Shown here: one piece after another, positions 8,397 to 17,678 of the stretch
Layout: each line of letters opens with the position of its first letter
Position numbering within the stretch: position 1 is the stretch's first letter
Origin: Nematocida ironsii
Lineage: Eukaryota; Microsporidia
Assembly (NCBI GenBank): GCA_001642415.1
Contig: LTDK01000102.1
Coordinates: 20,577 to 84,576 of the forward strand
Length of the DNA stretch: 64,000 nt
Reading direction: 5' to 3'
Translations under genes and position numbers: made by a program
The notes under the pieces: generated by a model
Database searches by the model: none
Told to the model about the DNA's origin: nothing
What the model saw: the letters and a program-made list of their open reading frames with translations, nothing else

Positions 8397-11060
8397 TTAG
8401 CTAAAGTATAGACAAGTAGAATTCAGTTGGTATTTCTGGTAGTAAGTTATCTTAAAAATGAGCTTTTCATTTTTTGAGAGTTTTTTTACTGGAGTCATTT
8501 CTTCTAGCTGAGTCTGTTTAATTGAAGATGCTCTGATTAGGACACTCTCCTCTAGGCCGTATAATCTTTTTAGTTCCATAGCTGTCTTTTTTGTCTCCAA
8601 ATCAATCATAAATGGGTATCCAACGGTTTCACTGCTGTACCTCATGGCAGCTTCTATTTTTATTTTCTTATCTATCTCTTGGACAGTTAAGAATGCCAAG
8701 TTATTTAGGCTGATTCTTGTACTTGTTGGTTTATACGTGGTGATTTGTTCTACTTTCGGGTATGCTTTAAGAATGCGAGTATCTGGGGTTATACTTTCAT
8801 TCTTCACACCGAGTGTAGAGAGGACTTCTTCTGCCGTAACCATATCTGAGAGGATATACGCATGTCTTTCAATGAGGTTGATATTTTCAGTTTTATCACC
8901 AAGTGCTAAAAGGTACACTAGAACCATGTTCTTCTCTAGTTCTAAATATATCACATTCTCAGTCATTTCTGTTATTTTAAACCTGTCTGATTTCATGGAC
9001 TTTTGAAGGATTTCTTGTATTTCATTCTTGGTGGTTTTAGAAGGTACCCAATAATTACTTATGGGCGTATTATTGTGTACGACTGTATATATCTTATGGG
9101 ATGAAAGTTGTGTGAAATACTCTGTCAGCACCTTTACACCCGCATCAAGTACAATTACACCAGAATCACCATTAAACAATTTCTTGAATGTGATATTATC
9201 CTCTATTTCTTTAGGTTTTCCATTTATCTCTGCGAATGGTGGTACGCTTAAGTTATGTCCTGCTTTAATCCATTCTTTAACACATGCATTCTTATTTACC
9301 ACATGGACAGATTTTATGCCTATAAGCACCTTAAGGGAGTACTTCTGTCCCATTGCTGTTGTTTGTTTGATAAAAAGGACGAAAGAGTCTTCTTTCTTTA
9401 TGTTTTTATCCGATTCTATCGCAAAAATACAGGAACTTTTAAGATCCGCAACTATTTCAGTGGGGTTTATCGGCTGTAACTGTGATTCACTACTATTTTC
9501 ACTCAGCGTGTACAAAAGAACAGAATCAATTGCTGTGTTTGGCTTTGAAAGAAGTTTTTTAGCTTGTGCTGCCACTTGATTATACGACTGGGAATTTTCA
9601 AGTTCTATCACACCCGGGTACGATTTCAAGTACATCCGGCCTGGTGTAAAACATCCCATTCCCCAGTACCCATTCATTGCACCAGGCACGTATATTTCTA
9701 GCTTAGACTTAATTGAAAGAAACCTTTCCTTCTCCACACTCTGTTTTATTTCTTCAGGCACAGTTTCTACTGTACTATTAAGAAGAGTTTCCATCTGAGA
9801 AGTTCTTATGTATACCAAGTAATAAGCATTCGCTGCCTTTATCTTATTCTTATACCTATGCCTCCCACCAAATGTTTCTTGAATGGCTTCTTCCTCCATA
9901 CACTTAGTCACATACGTATCATTGAATTTATACCACTCATCACCCTTCCTTATATACGCATAATAATGTCCTTCAGACATTCCACATCCCATATGAACAT
10001 TCACAGAGTACAGAGTATACTTATTATCAACACTTTTATCTGGTGTATACGGAGACAAGTCTAGGTCCTTAGGAAATGAATAATAATTATTCAATTTGTA
10101 CACTTCCCCAGTTTCATAGTCCATGTTAAACCTCTTCACCTGCAAAAACAGCACAGGTGGGAATGTCTTACAATAATCTGATTTAGTAGCCTCAACATAC
10201 CCGTGCTTCTCACAGTGGTATAAATTAGGTGCTTTCAAATGCATTGTACTTATATAATTATGAAGGGAATCTTCTAAAGATGTCCTTGAATTCTCCATGT
10301 ACGGTAAGTCCATGACCAACTGTAAATCATTATATTTCTCAGTTATTTCTCTTATACACCCTTTCTCACACCTAATGGTTGTCCCTAACTCACCATAGAA
10401 AGTATCTTCAATATACTTAAAGAATGGCGTGTTCTTTGCCTCTTTCTCTAAATCATCCAATAATGCTTTAAAGAATTCTTGTATATCCTGTTGTTCATCA
10501 ATATCTTCATTCTTTAATTTGAACGCATTTGTAAACTCTTTCGTATCAACGTACATCGTGTCCTTTGCTAGCTGATAAAACAATTTCTGCATTTGCACTG
10601 TTTTATCACCTGGTGGCTGTTTAAATAACTCCTTAACAAACCCTTTCAAATGAAAGAGTGTCTGTATTATTGAGTTTAAGTAGCATGTAGCCCCTAAATT
10701 AATCAGTCCTGTATACGGTGTCTCTTTCTTTGCTTCATAACACCGAACAGCAGAGAGTATTTTTACCATTATTTTTTTCTTTTCTTTAGGTTGTACTTCC
10801 ACTCCAAATTCCAACTGTGACCCAAACCCAAATGTCACTTTCTTTTCTTCAACCTCTCCATCTGCGTATTCAATAGTTAGAACATAATCTGTGAACACTT
10901 CAAATGTTAAATATCCAAAATATTCTAAGTACAGATAAGGCCTTTCCACTGAAATAAGGCACAATCTCCACGTATAATTATATGATGTAAAATACTCACT
11001 GAATATATTCTTATCTCCCCACTGATGTTTTACCTTCCACTCGTAACAATAGTCATTCAT
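8397..11060 (-). CDS. UBP15: Ubiquitin-specific protease, USP7/Ubp15 type
   Basis: An 887-residue protein with the domain order of USP7/Ubp15. A short MATH/TRAF-like domain at about 1-105 begins with a YEWKVKHQW-type strand. A USP domain spans about 115-420. A long C-terminal region to 887 should contain the ubiquitin-like repeats. Catalytic residues are cysteine 126 in NLGATCYLNS, histidine 365 in EGHYYAYI and aspartate 381 in KFNDTYV. The NAYYLVYIR strand closes the catalytic domain, as in USP7. USP7 relatives remove ubiquitin from many nuclear targets; yeast Ubp15 acts in cell-cycle entry and peroxisomal export. It is shorter than human USP7 (about 1,100 residues) but keeps all main parts. 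Together with OTU1 it forms a same-strand pair of deubiquitinase genes. Confidence 0.88.
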   Translation of the reverse strand: MNDYCYEWKVKHQWGDKNIFSEYFTSYNYTWRLCLISVERPYLYLEYFGYLTFEVFTDYVLTIEYADGEVEEKKVTFGFGSQLEFGVEVQPKEKKKIMVKILSAVRCYEAKKETPYTGLINLGATCYLNSIIQTLFHLKGFVKELFKQPPGDKTVQMQKLFYQLAKDTMYVDTKEFTNAFKLKNEDIDEQQDIQEFFKALLDDLEKEAKNTPFFKYIEDTFYGELGTTIRCEKGCIREITEKYNDLQLVMDLPYMENSRTSLEDSLHNYISTMHLKAPNLYHCEKHGYVEATKSDYCKTFPPVLFLQVKRFNMDYETGEVYKLNNYYSFPKDLDLSPYTPDKSVDNKYTLYSVNVHMGCGMSEGHYYAYIRKGDEWYKFNDTYVTKCMEEEAIQETFGGRHRYKNKIKAANAYYLVYIRTSQMETLLNSTVETVPEEIKQSVEKERFLSIKSKLEIYVPGAMNGYWGMGCFTPGRMYLKSYPGVIELENSQSYNQVAAQAKKLLSKPNTAIDSVLLYTLSENSSESQLQPINPTEIVADLKSSCIFAIESDKNIKKEDSFVLFIKQTTAMGQKYSLKVLIGIKSVHVVNKNACVKEWIKAGHNLSVPPFAEINGKPKEIEDNITFKKLFNGDSGVIVLDAGVKVLTEYFTQLSSHKIYTVVHNNTPISNYWVPSKTTKNEIQEILQKSMKSDRFKITEMTENVIYLELEKNMVLVYLLALGDKTENINLIERHAYILSDMVTAEEVLSTLGVKNESITPDTRILKAYPKVEQITTYKPTSTRISLNNLAFLTVQEIDKKIKIEAAMRYSSETVGYPFMIDLETKKTAMELKRLYGLEESVLIRASSIKQTQLEEMTPVKKLSKNEKLIFKITYYQKYQLNSTCLYFS

Positions 11061-11667
11061 TTTATAAAAATAAGAAAATTAATTTGTTTTACTTATAATA
11101 AGAAAACTGTTTCAGATTAGAAAATAACAAGAATACATTAAATTAAAGAATAATTAAAGAATAATTAGATATACAGGAGTATACAGGACTAGACAGGGTC
11201 AGATAAGCATAGTAGTTATATACAGGATATATACAGGGTATATATTATTAGTAGGCATAGGCAGTAGTATTAGTAGTCATGGAGTGTATCATACTGTACT
11301 AGTAGTCATAGGTAGTCATGGAGTGTACTGGTAGGTATATGCAGTGGCATTAGTAGTCATGGAGTGTACTGGTAGTAATATACTGTGACAGGCTATGCTT
11401 ATACTAATAGACTGTATTATACTGTACTGGTAGTATATTACTCTGATAATAATGAGCAGTGGCTGTGTTTATGGTATACTACACTGGTAGTCATACACTG
11501 TATTATACTAATTAGGTTGTATTATACTGACAGTGGTAGACTGCACTAATTAGTCATATACTGTGTTATACTAATTATTCATATACTGTTTGTTGTTATT
11601 TATACTGTATCAATGTGTAATAACCCGATATAACCCTAATTATAATTATTCATTTACTGTACATTTA
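11061..11667. repeat. Degenerate tandem repeat rich in TAGTCAT and ACTGGTAG
   Basis: About 600 bases between the USP gene and the ABC transporter gene. From about 11210 to 11600 the sequence is a degenerate tandem repeat in which TAGTCATGGAGTGTACTGG and shorter pieces (TAGTAGTCAT, ATACTGTATTATACT) recur with drifting spacing. This family is unlike the TTATTACACA arrays elsewhere in the window. A paired TAACCC motif sits at the end next to the transporter gene. No gene is visible. Confidence 0.65.
11621..11638 (+). promoter_or_regulatory. Paired TAACCC motif, copy 3
   Basis: TAACCCGATA followed directly by TAACCCTA, a 10-base period, 30 bases beyond the stop codon of the ABC transporter gene. 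Confidence 0.5.
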
Positions 11668-14094
11668 TTATTCTGTTAGTTTAGGTATTAAATATACATA
11701 AGAATAAATAAGTACCAGTATTAATAATCCCATTGGGAGTATAAATAATATTATAATACTCTTTATAATGTACATTATAGAAATACTTTGTAATAGTACA
11801 TTACCATTGAATATTTCATGTGGTAACTTACATAAACTTAGTACATTCTTTATATGGGATAAGAATGAACTTATGATTTCTGTCTCTCTCTCCTGGGTAC
11901 ACTTTGATTTAATTAATTTATGTAGGATATCCTGTAATTTACTTGAATTATCCTTATACTTACTCATATAAGTATCTGTTATTATAATACTCTCATTATA
12001 TACGCATACTATCTGTAATAAATGAATAAAACAATTATGTGGAGATATCTTATAAAGAACCCGTACACACCAGAATAATCCATGTATACACGTTAATAAT
12101 AAAGAAGTCTCATGATTTAACCCAAACATACTCCGTATACCATCCATGAATAATGAATTTTCCATACGGAATACTCCAATATCATTTATAAATACATGCT
12201 TATACAGTGCTGGTTTTATATAATTATATACACTCTCTGGTATAAGTATACATAATAATAAGATAATTTTATGTATATTGTATGTATACGGTATAAGGTG
12301 CAGTATTAATAAGTACATACTCAGTAGTACAGATGATATACACAATAAAGTAATTGATAATGTATGACTAATTCTTATATACTTCTTTATATTACTGTCT
12401 AAATATGCGTATATGAATATGTATAAGGATACTTTACATATAAAAATAAGTAAAGTCTTCCTTATGAGTATATCAAGTACTTGTGATATTATGACATCTC
12501 CTGTTGTAAATTCATTCCTTTTTATGCTTAGCTTACAATTCCTATAAAATTCATATTTATTCATACGCCCAGGGAGTACCACACTGAGTATATAAATAAT
12601 CATAATTATTGGTGTGAATATATGCTGGAGTGTATGCACCCAGCAATTATTACTTATTATTCTTAAGATATTATCACAGTAAATTATACATGGACTATTT
12701 TCCGTATACTTTACATGATTAATAAGGCACTCCCTTATCATATGCAGTTTATATACTAAATCCATTGATGGAATATTTTCATATTTGAATATTTCATTTT
12801 TTATAAGAATATTTGAGAATAATAAGCATGTAATAACCACTCCAATGAATAAGCACAGTAGATGTACAGAAATATCCAGTAGTAAAGAACTCCCTTTAAA
12901 TTGTTTATCAAAGTACGGCAATCTTCTTAATATTTGAAATACCTTAGTGTATGATATATGTACTTGTGATTTAATCCACCAAATACGGTCCTTATACTGT
13001 TTATTATGGAGTTTACTTGAGTTAATAATCCTGTCTGATATTTCATTAAGTATTCTTATATTTACTGCATCCTGTTCATTATTACTTGTATTACTGCATA
13101 ATTTTATTATGTAATTCATATGGGATATATCTGATGGGAAGTATATCCCTTTATTAATGAAATAATCCTTTATGTTCTGTACACTACCAGAATAAATTAC
13201 AGTTGATTTATGGATTATAATTGTATAGTCCATTTGATTAAGTAAATCCACGGATGGTTCATGGATGGATATTAAATTCGTACTTTTAAATTTCTTCATT
13301 AAGAAAATAACCGTATTTATAATTTCTGAGCTAAGGTTTAAAAAGGGTTCATCCCATATGTTAAGCTTATTATTCCCCATAATCCCACATATTATAATTA
13401 CTCTTCTTTTTTCATTTTCTGTAAGGTTTTTAAATAAAATGTTCTTGGCCTTTTCCGTGTGAAGTGCTTTTATGAGTGCATTTACATTCTGTGTACTTAT
13501 ATTCCTGCATTTTGCGACTGAGTGGACTACGCTGTACATTGGGATATTCTTATAATTTATTACTGTATGTTCGATATAATTCACATTTAAGAACCATTCA
13601 CTCGTATTCCTTATGGATAATTCATTAGTTTCATTCTTTACAAATACGTCTCCGCATACGGTATGACCAGAATGAGTCAGTCCAGCTAAACTCTCCATTA
13701 AACTTACTTTCTCAATCTGACTTATCCCCATGAGGCATACGAGTTTCCCTTCTGGGATGGATAATGAAACCCTTTTAAGTAAGCACATTCCATCTTCATT
13801 GATTATTTCATAATTATTCATTTTTATTAATGGGGTTATTTCATTATTCATTAACTCATGCGTACTCTTGAAATAATTTGGCAAGTACTTCATGGATTTA
13901 CATACTTTATCCTTTATGCGTATGGGATTATCAGATGACTTACTTGGTCTGTCAAATATTCTGTTTATTTGAGGATCCCCATGTATACTTGATAAAACAT
14001 CAGAATTATTTAAATTTCCAGTATTCTTGGTTATTTCCTGGATATTCTCTATTTCTTCAATGTTTAATATTATCTCTTCCTTATCCTTCTTCAT
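11668..14094 (-). CDS. ABCG-type half ABC transporter with degraded ATPase motifs
   Basis: An 808-residue protein in ABCG order: nucleotide-binding domain first (about 90-345), then a membrane domain with about six hydrophobic segments (about 400-800). The fold is clear from LKRVSLSIPEGKLVCLMG, the WDEP Walker B (248-249 DE) and the SIHEPS H-loop with histidine 278. The Walker A reads GISQIEKVS (123-131): the lysine is kept, but two glycines are replaced by Q and E and the threonine by V. The signature reads LTENEKRR instead of LSGGE-type. ATP hydrolysis is therefore doubtful unless a partner supplies the intact site. ABCG half transporters act as dimers; microsporidia use several at the parasite surface, with substrates mostly unknown. 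An amino-acid permease gene lies just upstream on the same strand. Confidence 0.78.
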   Translation of the reverse strand: MKKDKEEIILNIEEIENIQEITKNTGNLNNSDVLSSIHGDPQINRIFDRPSKSSDNPIRIKDKVCKSMKYLPNYFKSTHELMNNEITPLIKMNNYEIINEDGMCLLKRVSLSIPEGKLVCLMGISQIEKVSLMESLAGLTHSGHTVCGDVFVKNETNELSIRNTSEWFLNVNYIEHTVINYKNIPMYSVVHSVAKCRNISTQNVNALIKALHTEKAKNILFKNLTENEKRRVIIICGIMGNNKLNIWDEPFLNLSSEIINTVIFLMKKFKSTNLISIHEPSVDLLNQMDYTIIIHKSTVIYSGSVQNIKDYFINKGIYFPSDISHMNYIIKLCSNTSNNEQDAVNIRILNEISDRIINSSKLHNKQYKDRIWWIKSQVHISYTKVFQILRRLPYFDKQFKGSSLLLDISVHLLCLFIGVVITCLLFSNILIKNEIFKYENIPSMDLVYKLHMIRECLINHVKYTENSPCIIYCDNILRIISNNCWVHTLQHIFTPIIMIIYILSVVLPGRMNKYEFYRNCKLSIKRNEFTTGDVIISQVLDILIRKTLLIFICKVSLYIFIYAYLDSNIKKYIRISHTLSITLLCISSVLLSMYLLILHLIPYTYNIHKIILLLCILIPESVYNYIKPALYKHVFINDIGVFRMENSLFMDGIRSMFGLNHETSLLLTCIHGLFWCVRVLYKISPHNCFIHLLQIVCVYNESIIITDTYMSKYKDNSSKLQDILHKLIKSKCTQERETEIISSFLSHIKNVLSLCKLPHEIFNGNVLLQSISIMYIIKSIIILFILPMGLLILVLIYSYVYLIPKLTE

Positions 14095-14247
14095 ATTTAA
14101 GCATAAAAATATTTTACTTTATCATGTGTTTTGGCGGGAATATTTTATCTATTAAAATCTTTGATATAATTATTTCTAATTAATTTTCATTAAAATTCTG
14201 TTATATTCATTAAATTTTTATTCATTTTTATTCATATTCTGGTTAAT

Positions 14248-15999
14248 TTATGGGTTAAGTACACTTTCTGTTGTATTCAGTATATTACTCACAGAGACTT
14301 CTTTAATTTCTATGGAATAATATGCTTTAATAATCCCTATACTAATTAGAGTAATAAACCCAATTATCATAAATGTCAATGTAAGGTAATCAAACCATCT
14401 CTTATTATGAGTATGCCTATTAGTGATTATAAATATAGAAGGCACTAAAATAGAAATAAATGATGATACAACAGCACCTGTCACTTGAATGATTATATTT
14501 AGATCGATTTCTAGCATAACAATTAATGTAGTAATACTGAACAGGACAGTTCCAACAACGTACCTTAGAAGTACTTTAGAATTCCCTGGGGATTCATCCG
14601 TTTTATTACTTGTACGTATGGAATTACTTTCAAACCATTTTGAAATACTTTCAGGTAAGTAAGAAATAATCTTCATAAACAGGTTTGGAATACTTTCTGT
14701 AAATATTTTCTTAATGAAATCCGTTATATTTAAAATAACTGAATTTTTAATAGAGAATATTCTTATAACCATTGAATTATTAATAATTCTCTGTATGAAT
14801 TGCATAGTTAATGTTCTATATGAGAACATATGCCACATGAATGAGTTCAGAAGGATAATACTCATTGCTAATTTAAACACAGAAATAAGAGTCTGTGCCA
14901 TAATATAAACAGTATTATGATCAGTATCATGCTTATTAGAATCCAGTACTAATGAAATACTCGTGAGTATATTACTATTCGCACCATTAAATTCATTTGC
15001 TCTGACTAAAAAGTATCCTTCCATCCCTATTATAAAGAACAAGATGTACACCAATGTATTACTTATAAGTACAGGGTATAAAGCACTCTTCTTTGTACTT
15101 ATTCTTACTTTACTCATATACACAGGAATATTATAATGTGAATTTATGGCAAAGAACACAGTAGCAACAGCCCCAAAGAATTTCAGCACAGAAGGATCCT
15201 TCCCTATGACTAAATACTTCAATGTATCTGTACTTGGAATATTTGGTTTAAACACTGTATATACAATTACCATGAATATTGCGAGTACCACTGACAGGAG
15301 TACAATTGAAATATTCGTGATTATTTGAATATTCTTGGTATCCCCTGGTGATTCTATCACAGAGTACCACCAAAGAACAATAATCATTAATAATGATGCT
15401 ATCCCTTTGATTATATTTATATTCTGGTTACTTATACTTAATACATCCCCAAATAAGAATTCTATGTTATTATACGTCCATTCCCATATGAGTGTCTGGT
15501 ATATTATTGTTGTTATTAGCATTAGTGTCACTAATAGTACTGTAAATAGTACATGAAGGAATCTTGGCCGTAAATTTGCAAAGCTAACGTATGTTACTTC
15601 ATTTTTATTATGCACTACTTGGTCAGTCACTATTTCATTCTTTCTACCTCTAAATACTGACTCAGTTATTGAAACAATCCCTATATAAGAGAGTATACTT
15701 GCTATAATAAATGAAAGGATTCCTCCATTTGTTAATGCACTGTGTATAAACAGTACTCCTGACCCGATTATTGAACTAATTATAGTAAAGTATAACTCTT
15801 TCCCTTTTAAATAATTATGTACTGGTTGTTTTATACTCTCTCCATCTACAGATATTATCGCATCCTCACTATTTCTGGTTATATCCTCTACTACTGAATT
15901 ATTTAATGGTATACTTTCTTGTATATTACTGCTTCTATGCATATTATTTATAGATACTGTATTGGACAAATCTTCTGGAATTCTATCTATATCTTCCAT
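14248..15999 (-). CDS. Amino-acid permease, AAAP/SLC38-like
   Basis: A 583-residue polytopic protein with about ten or eleven hydrophobic segments. The first, near 68-110, reads as an AAAP start with IISSIIGSGVLFIHSAL and then NGGILSFIIASIL, the equivalent of the N-G-(I/V)-x-G helix motif of these transporters. The N-terminal 65 residues are hydrophilic and Ser/Asn-rich. A hydrophilic insert near 430-480 interrupts the second half. The family moves neutral or cationic amino acids by proton or sodium coupling; microsporidia carry several copies to take amino acids from the host cell. The direction and substrate cannot be told from sequence. The gap to the ABC transporter gene is about 150 bases. 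Confidence 0.8.
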   Translation of the reverse strand: MEDIDRIPEDLSNTVSINNMHRSSNIQESIPLNNSVVEDITRNSEDAIISVDGESIKQPVHNYLKGKELYFTIISSIIGSGVLFIHSALTNGGILSFIIASILSYIGIVSITESVFRGRKNEIVTDQVVHNKNEVTYVSFANLRPRFLHVLFTVLLVTLMLITTIIYQTLIWEWTYNNIEFLFGDVLSISNQNINIIKGIASLLMIIVLWWYSVIESPGDTKNIQIITNISIVLLSVVLAIFMVIVYTVFKPNIPSTDTLKYLVIGKDPSVLKFFGAVATVFFAINSHYNIPVYMSKVRISTKKSALYPVLISNTLVYILFFIIGMEGYFLVRANEFNGANSNILTSISLVLDSNKHDTDHNTVYIMAQTLISVFKLAMSIILLNSFMWHMFSYRTLTMQFIQRIINNSMVIRIFSIKNSVILNITDFIKKIFTESIPNLFMKIISYLPESISKWFESNSIRTSNKTDESPGNSKVLLRYVVGTVLFSITTLIVMLEIDLNIIIQVTGAVVSSFISILVPSIFIITNRHTHNKRWFDYLTLTFMIIGFITLISIGIIKAYYSIEIKEVSVSNILNTTESVLNP

Positions 16000-16362
16000 A
16001 TTTCAAAATAAATATTTACTGTACAACTATTTATATGTTAATAATTAATTAAAAATATTTTATAATAAAAACATATCAGAGATATTTCCCATTTTGGACA
16101 TATTTGCTGTTTTTTTACTAAAATATCATTTTTAATTAATTATTTCCATTATTAGAAGTATTTTTAATGTTTTTTGTTATTATTTCTGTAAATTACACAA
16201 ACATTCACAATTCTTATTCACATGACAAGTGACAGCCCACAACAATGTAAACATTTTCAGAGTATTTCATACTCCAGTATAACCCAGAATAAAAATACAC
16301 CAGGACGACTCTTTGCATTATATTATACGGCATGAGCACATTCTGTCTGTATAAAAGAAAAT
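16000..16362. other. Intergenic region between the permease gene and tRNA-Val
   Basis: About 360 bases. The part near the permease gene is A/T runs. The part from about 16195 to 16320 is richer in C and G and includes TATAACCCAGAATAAA, a diverged single copy of the TAACCC motif. No gene is recognisable; an unrecognised small RNA in 16195-16320 cannot be excluded. Confidence 0.4.
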
Positions 16363-16433
16363 GCTTTCGTCCGGGATCGAACCGGAGGCCTCATCCGTGT
16401 GAAGGATGCGTGATACCACTACACCACGAAAGC
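16363..16433 (-). tRNA. tRNA-Val (CAC)
   Basis: On the minus strand a 71-base cloverleaf can be drawn: a perfect 7-bp acceptor stem (GCTTTCG with CGAAAGC), a D arm with AGTGGTA, a 5-bp anticodon stem CATCC/GGATG around the loop TTCACAC (anticodon CAC, codon GUG), and a T arm TCCGG-TTCGATC-CCGGA. The B box GGTTCGATCC is intact. No intron and no encoded CCA. The gene sits 46 bases from the start of the short-chain dehydrogenase gene, which is read the other way. Confidence 0.93.
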
Positions 16434-16479
16434 ACACACATATACGCCGAGTATATACATCGCATATATTTTTTTATTT

Positions 16480-17148
16480 ATGCATTTCTGTATAACTGGT
16501 GGTTCACATGGTCTTGGTAAATCCCTGTCCATCCATCTTCTACTGAATAATCATAAAGTAACAATAATTGATAAAGATACTCCATCCGTAAAGTGCACTT
16601 ATATACACCATGATTTTACTGAGTACTTAACCATCCCTGTACACTGTGATGTATTAGTAATAAACCATGCTACATTTAATGGATTTATTCCATTCTCTAA
16701 TAATACGCAGGAGTATGTGGATGATTACTTAATGATCAACTTATTATCACATATTCACTTAATTAAGCACTGTAAATATTCTAAACTTGTCCATATTAAC
16801 AGTGTTTTAAGTATAGTTTCATTCCCAAATGTATCCTTATACAGTGCATCCAAAGGGTTCATGCATTCTTTTATAGAATCAATAAGAAGAGAAGGTGTCC
16901 CTGTCCTGAGTGTATACCCGTATAAGATAAATACTTCACTGTTTAAGGATGTACACTCTCCTTACGTCCTAGATAAAGACAAGATATCCAAAAGTATTTA
17001 TACTTCTATTATACATAATCATACGCACTTATACTTACCACGTATTTTCAAGTATTCTTATATATATACGGTCCTTCCATTTTTTATTCAGAATTGGATT
17101 ATTTCTTTATTATACTATGCAATGTGTAATAATACCACACGGGCATAA
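16480..17148 (+). CDS. Short-chain dehydrogenase/reductase, possibly 3-ketosphinganine reductase (TSC10-like)
   Basis: A 222-residue SDR enzyme starting directly at the nucleotide-binding fold: MHFCITGGSHGLGKSL, with the TGGSxGLG dinucleotide motif at residues 6-13. NHAT near 65 replaces the usual NNAG. The catalytic tetrad is visible as INSVLS and YSASK. A hydrophobic C-terminal segment (about 190-215) suggests ER membrane attachment. The TGGS start, the YSASK context and the C-terminal anchor fit 3-ketodihydrosphingosine reductase (KDSR/TSC10), the second step of sphingoid base synthesis, but other membrane SDRs such as AYR1 are possible. It is about 90 residues shorter than yeast TSC10. 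Its TAA stop codon is the first TAA of a paired TAACCC motif. Confidence 0.6.
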   Translation: MHFCITGGSHGLGKSLSIHLLLNNHKVTIIDKDTPSVKCTYIHHDFTEYLTIPVHCDVLVINHATFNGFIPFSNNTQEYVDDYLMINLLSHIHLIKHCKYSKLVHINSVLSIVSFPNVSLYSASKGFMHSFIESIRREGVPVLSVYPYKINTSLFKDVHSPYVLDKDKISKSIYTSIIHNHTHLYLPRIFKYSYIYTVLPFFIQNWIISLLYYAMCNNTTRA

Positions 17149-17164
17149 CCCGACATAACCCGAA
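17145..17164 (+). promoter_or_regulatory. Paired TAACCCGA motif, copy 4, overlapping a stop codon
   Basis: ATAACCCGACATAACCCGAA, with the 10-base period. The first TAA is the stop codon of the SDR gene, so the motif begins inside the coding sequence and reads in the sense direction. Confidence 0.55.
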
Positions 17165-17269
17165 TATCAGCACTATGACTCAGTCAAATAATAGGCTGGT
17201 ATTATAACGCAGTAAATTTATGGTTATGATTATATTAACCCATGCCGATTAATCCATGAGGAGACTTAT

Positions 17270-17407
17270 ATGTCCATAATGTACACTAATTCTAGTATAG
17301 TTTCATTATTAAGTGTACTACTCTATTTAGGCTTATACTACTATCTGAGTATAATAAATATCCCATTATATTCACTTTCTTTATTTTCTGGTTATGTAAC
17401 AGGATGA
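17270..17407 (+). CDS. Possible small membrane peptide
   Basis: An ATG-started frame of 45 residues with one hydrophobic stretch (about residues 10-32, from SIVSLLSVLLYLGL). Directly after the stop, in another frame, comes a short open stretch reading DEDGTVSGGMSIMIK. It lies in the 525-base space between the SDR gene and the G-box-like gene, an area otherwise without features. I do not recognise a family. AT-rich DNA makes such short hydrophobic frames by chance, so support is weak. Confidence 0.18.
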   Translation: MSIMYTNSSIVSLLSVLLYLGLYYYLSIINIPLYSLSLFSGYVTG

Positions 17408-17673
17408 AGATGGCACTGTTTCTGGTGGTATGTCAATTATGATTAAATAATTTATTTTTTTCATAATTTATTCGTATTTATACCTTTAAAGTGAAGCTTA
17501 TTTTCTTATATACTTCCTAATTAGGAATACTTTATTTCCTTATTAGGATTAGTATGTGAAGCTTATTTTTTATAAGTATAAAAGCAGATGGTTTTACTAA
17601 AATTATTTATAATTTTATTATTTATTTAATCCATGAGTACAGTTGATAGATTATAATTTAGGGTTATATCGGG
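17408..17673. other. AT-rich intergenic region with a short duplication
   Basis: The rest of the space before the G-box-like gene. GTGAAGCTTATTTT occurs twice (near 17490 and 17557), each beside TTAGGA- and TATAAGTAT-like strings. No gene is visible. Confidence 0.4.
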
Positions 17674-17678
17674 TTATA
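17661..17678 (-). promoter_or_regulatory. Paired TAACCC motif, copy 5, overlapping a stop codon
   Basis: On the minus strand TATAACCCGATATAACCC, with the 10-base period. The first TAA is the stop codon of the G-box-like gene (17674-17676), the same arrangement as at the SDR gene 500 bases away. Confidence 0.55.

Noticed and set aside
16332..16520. A 62-residue plus-strand frame across the tRNA-Val
   Set aside because: It covers the tRNA gene in antisense and has no protein-like features outside it.
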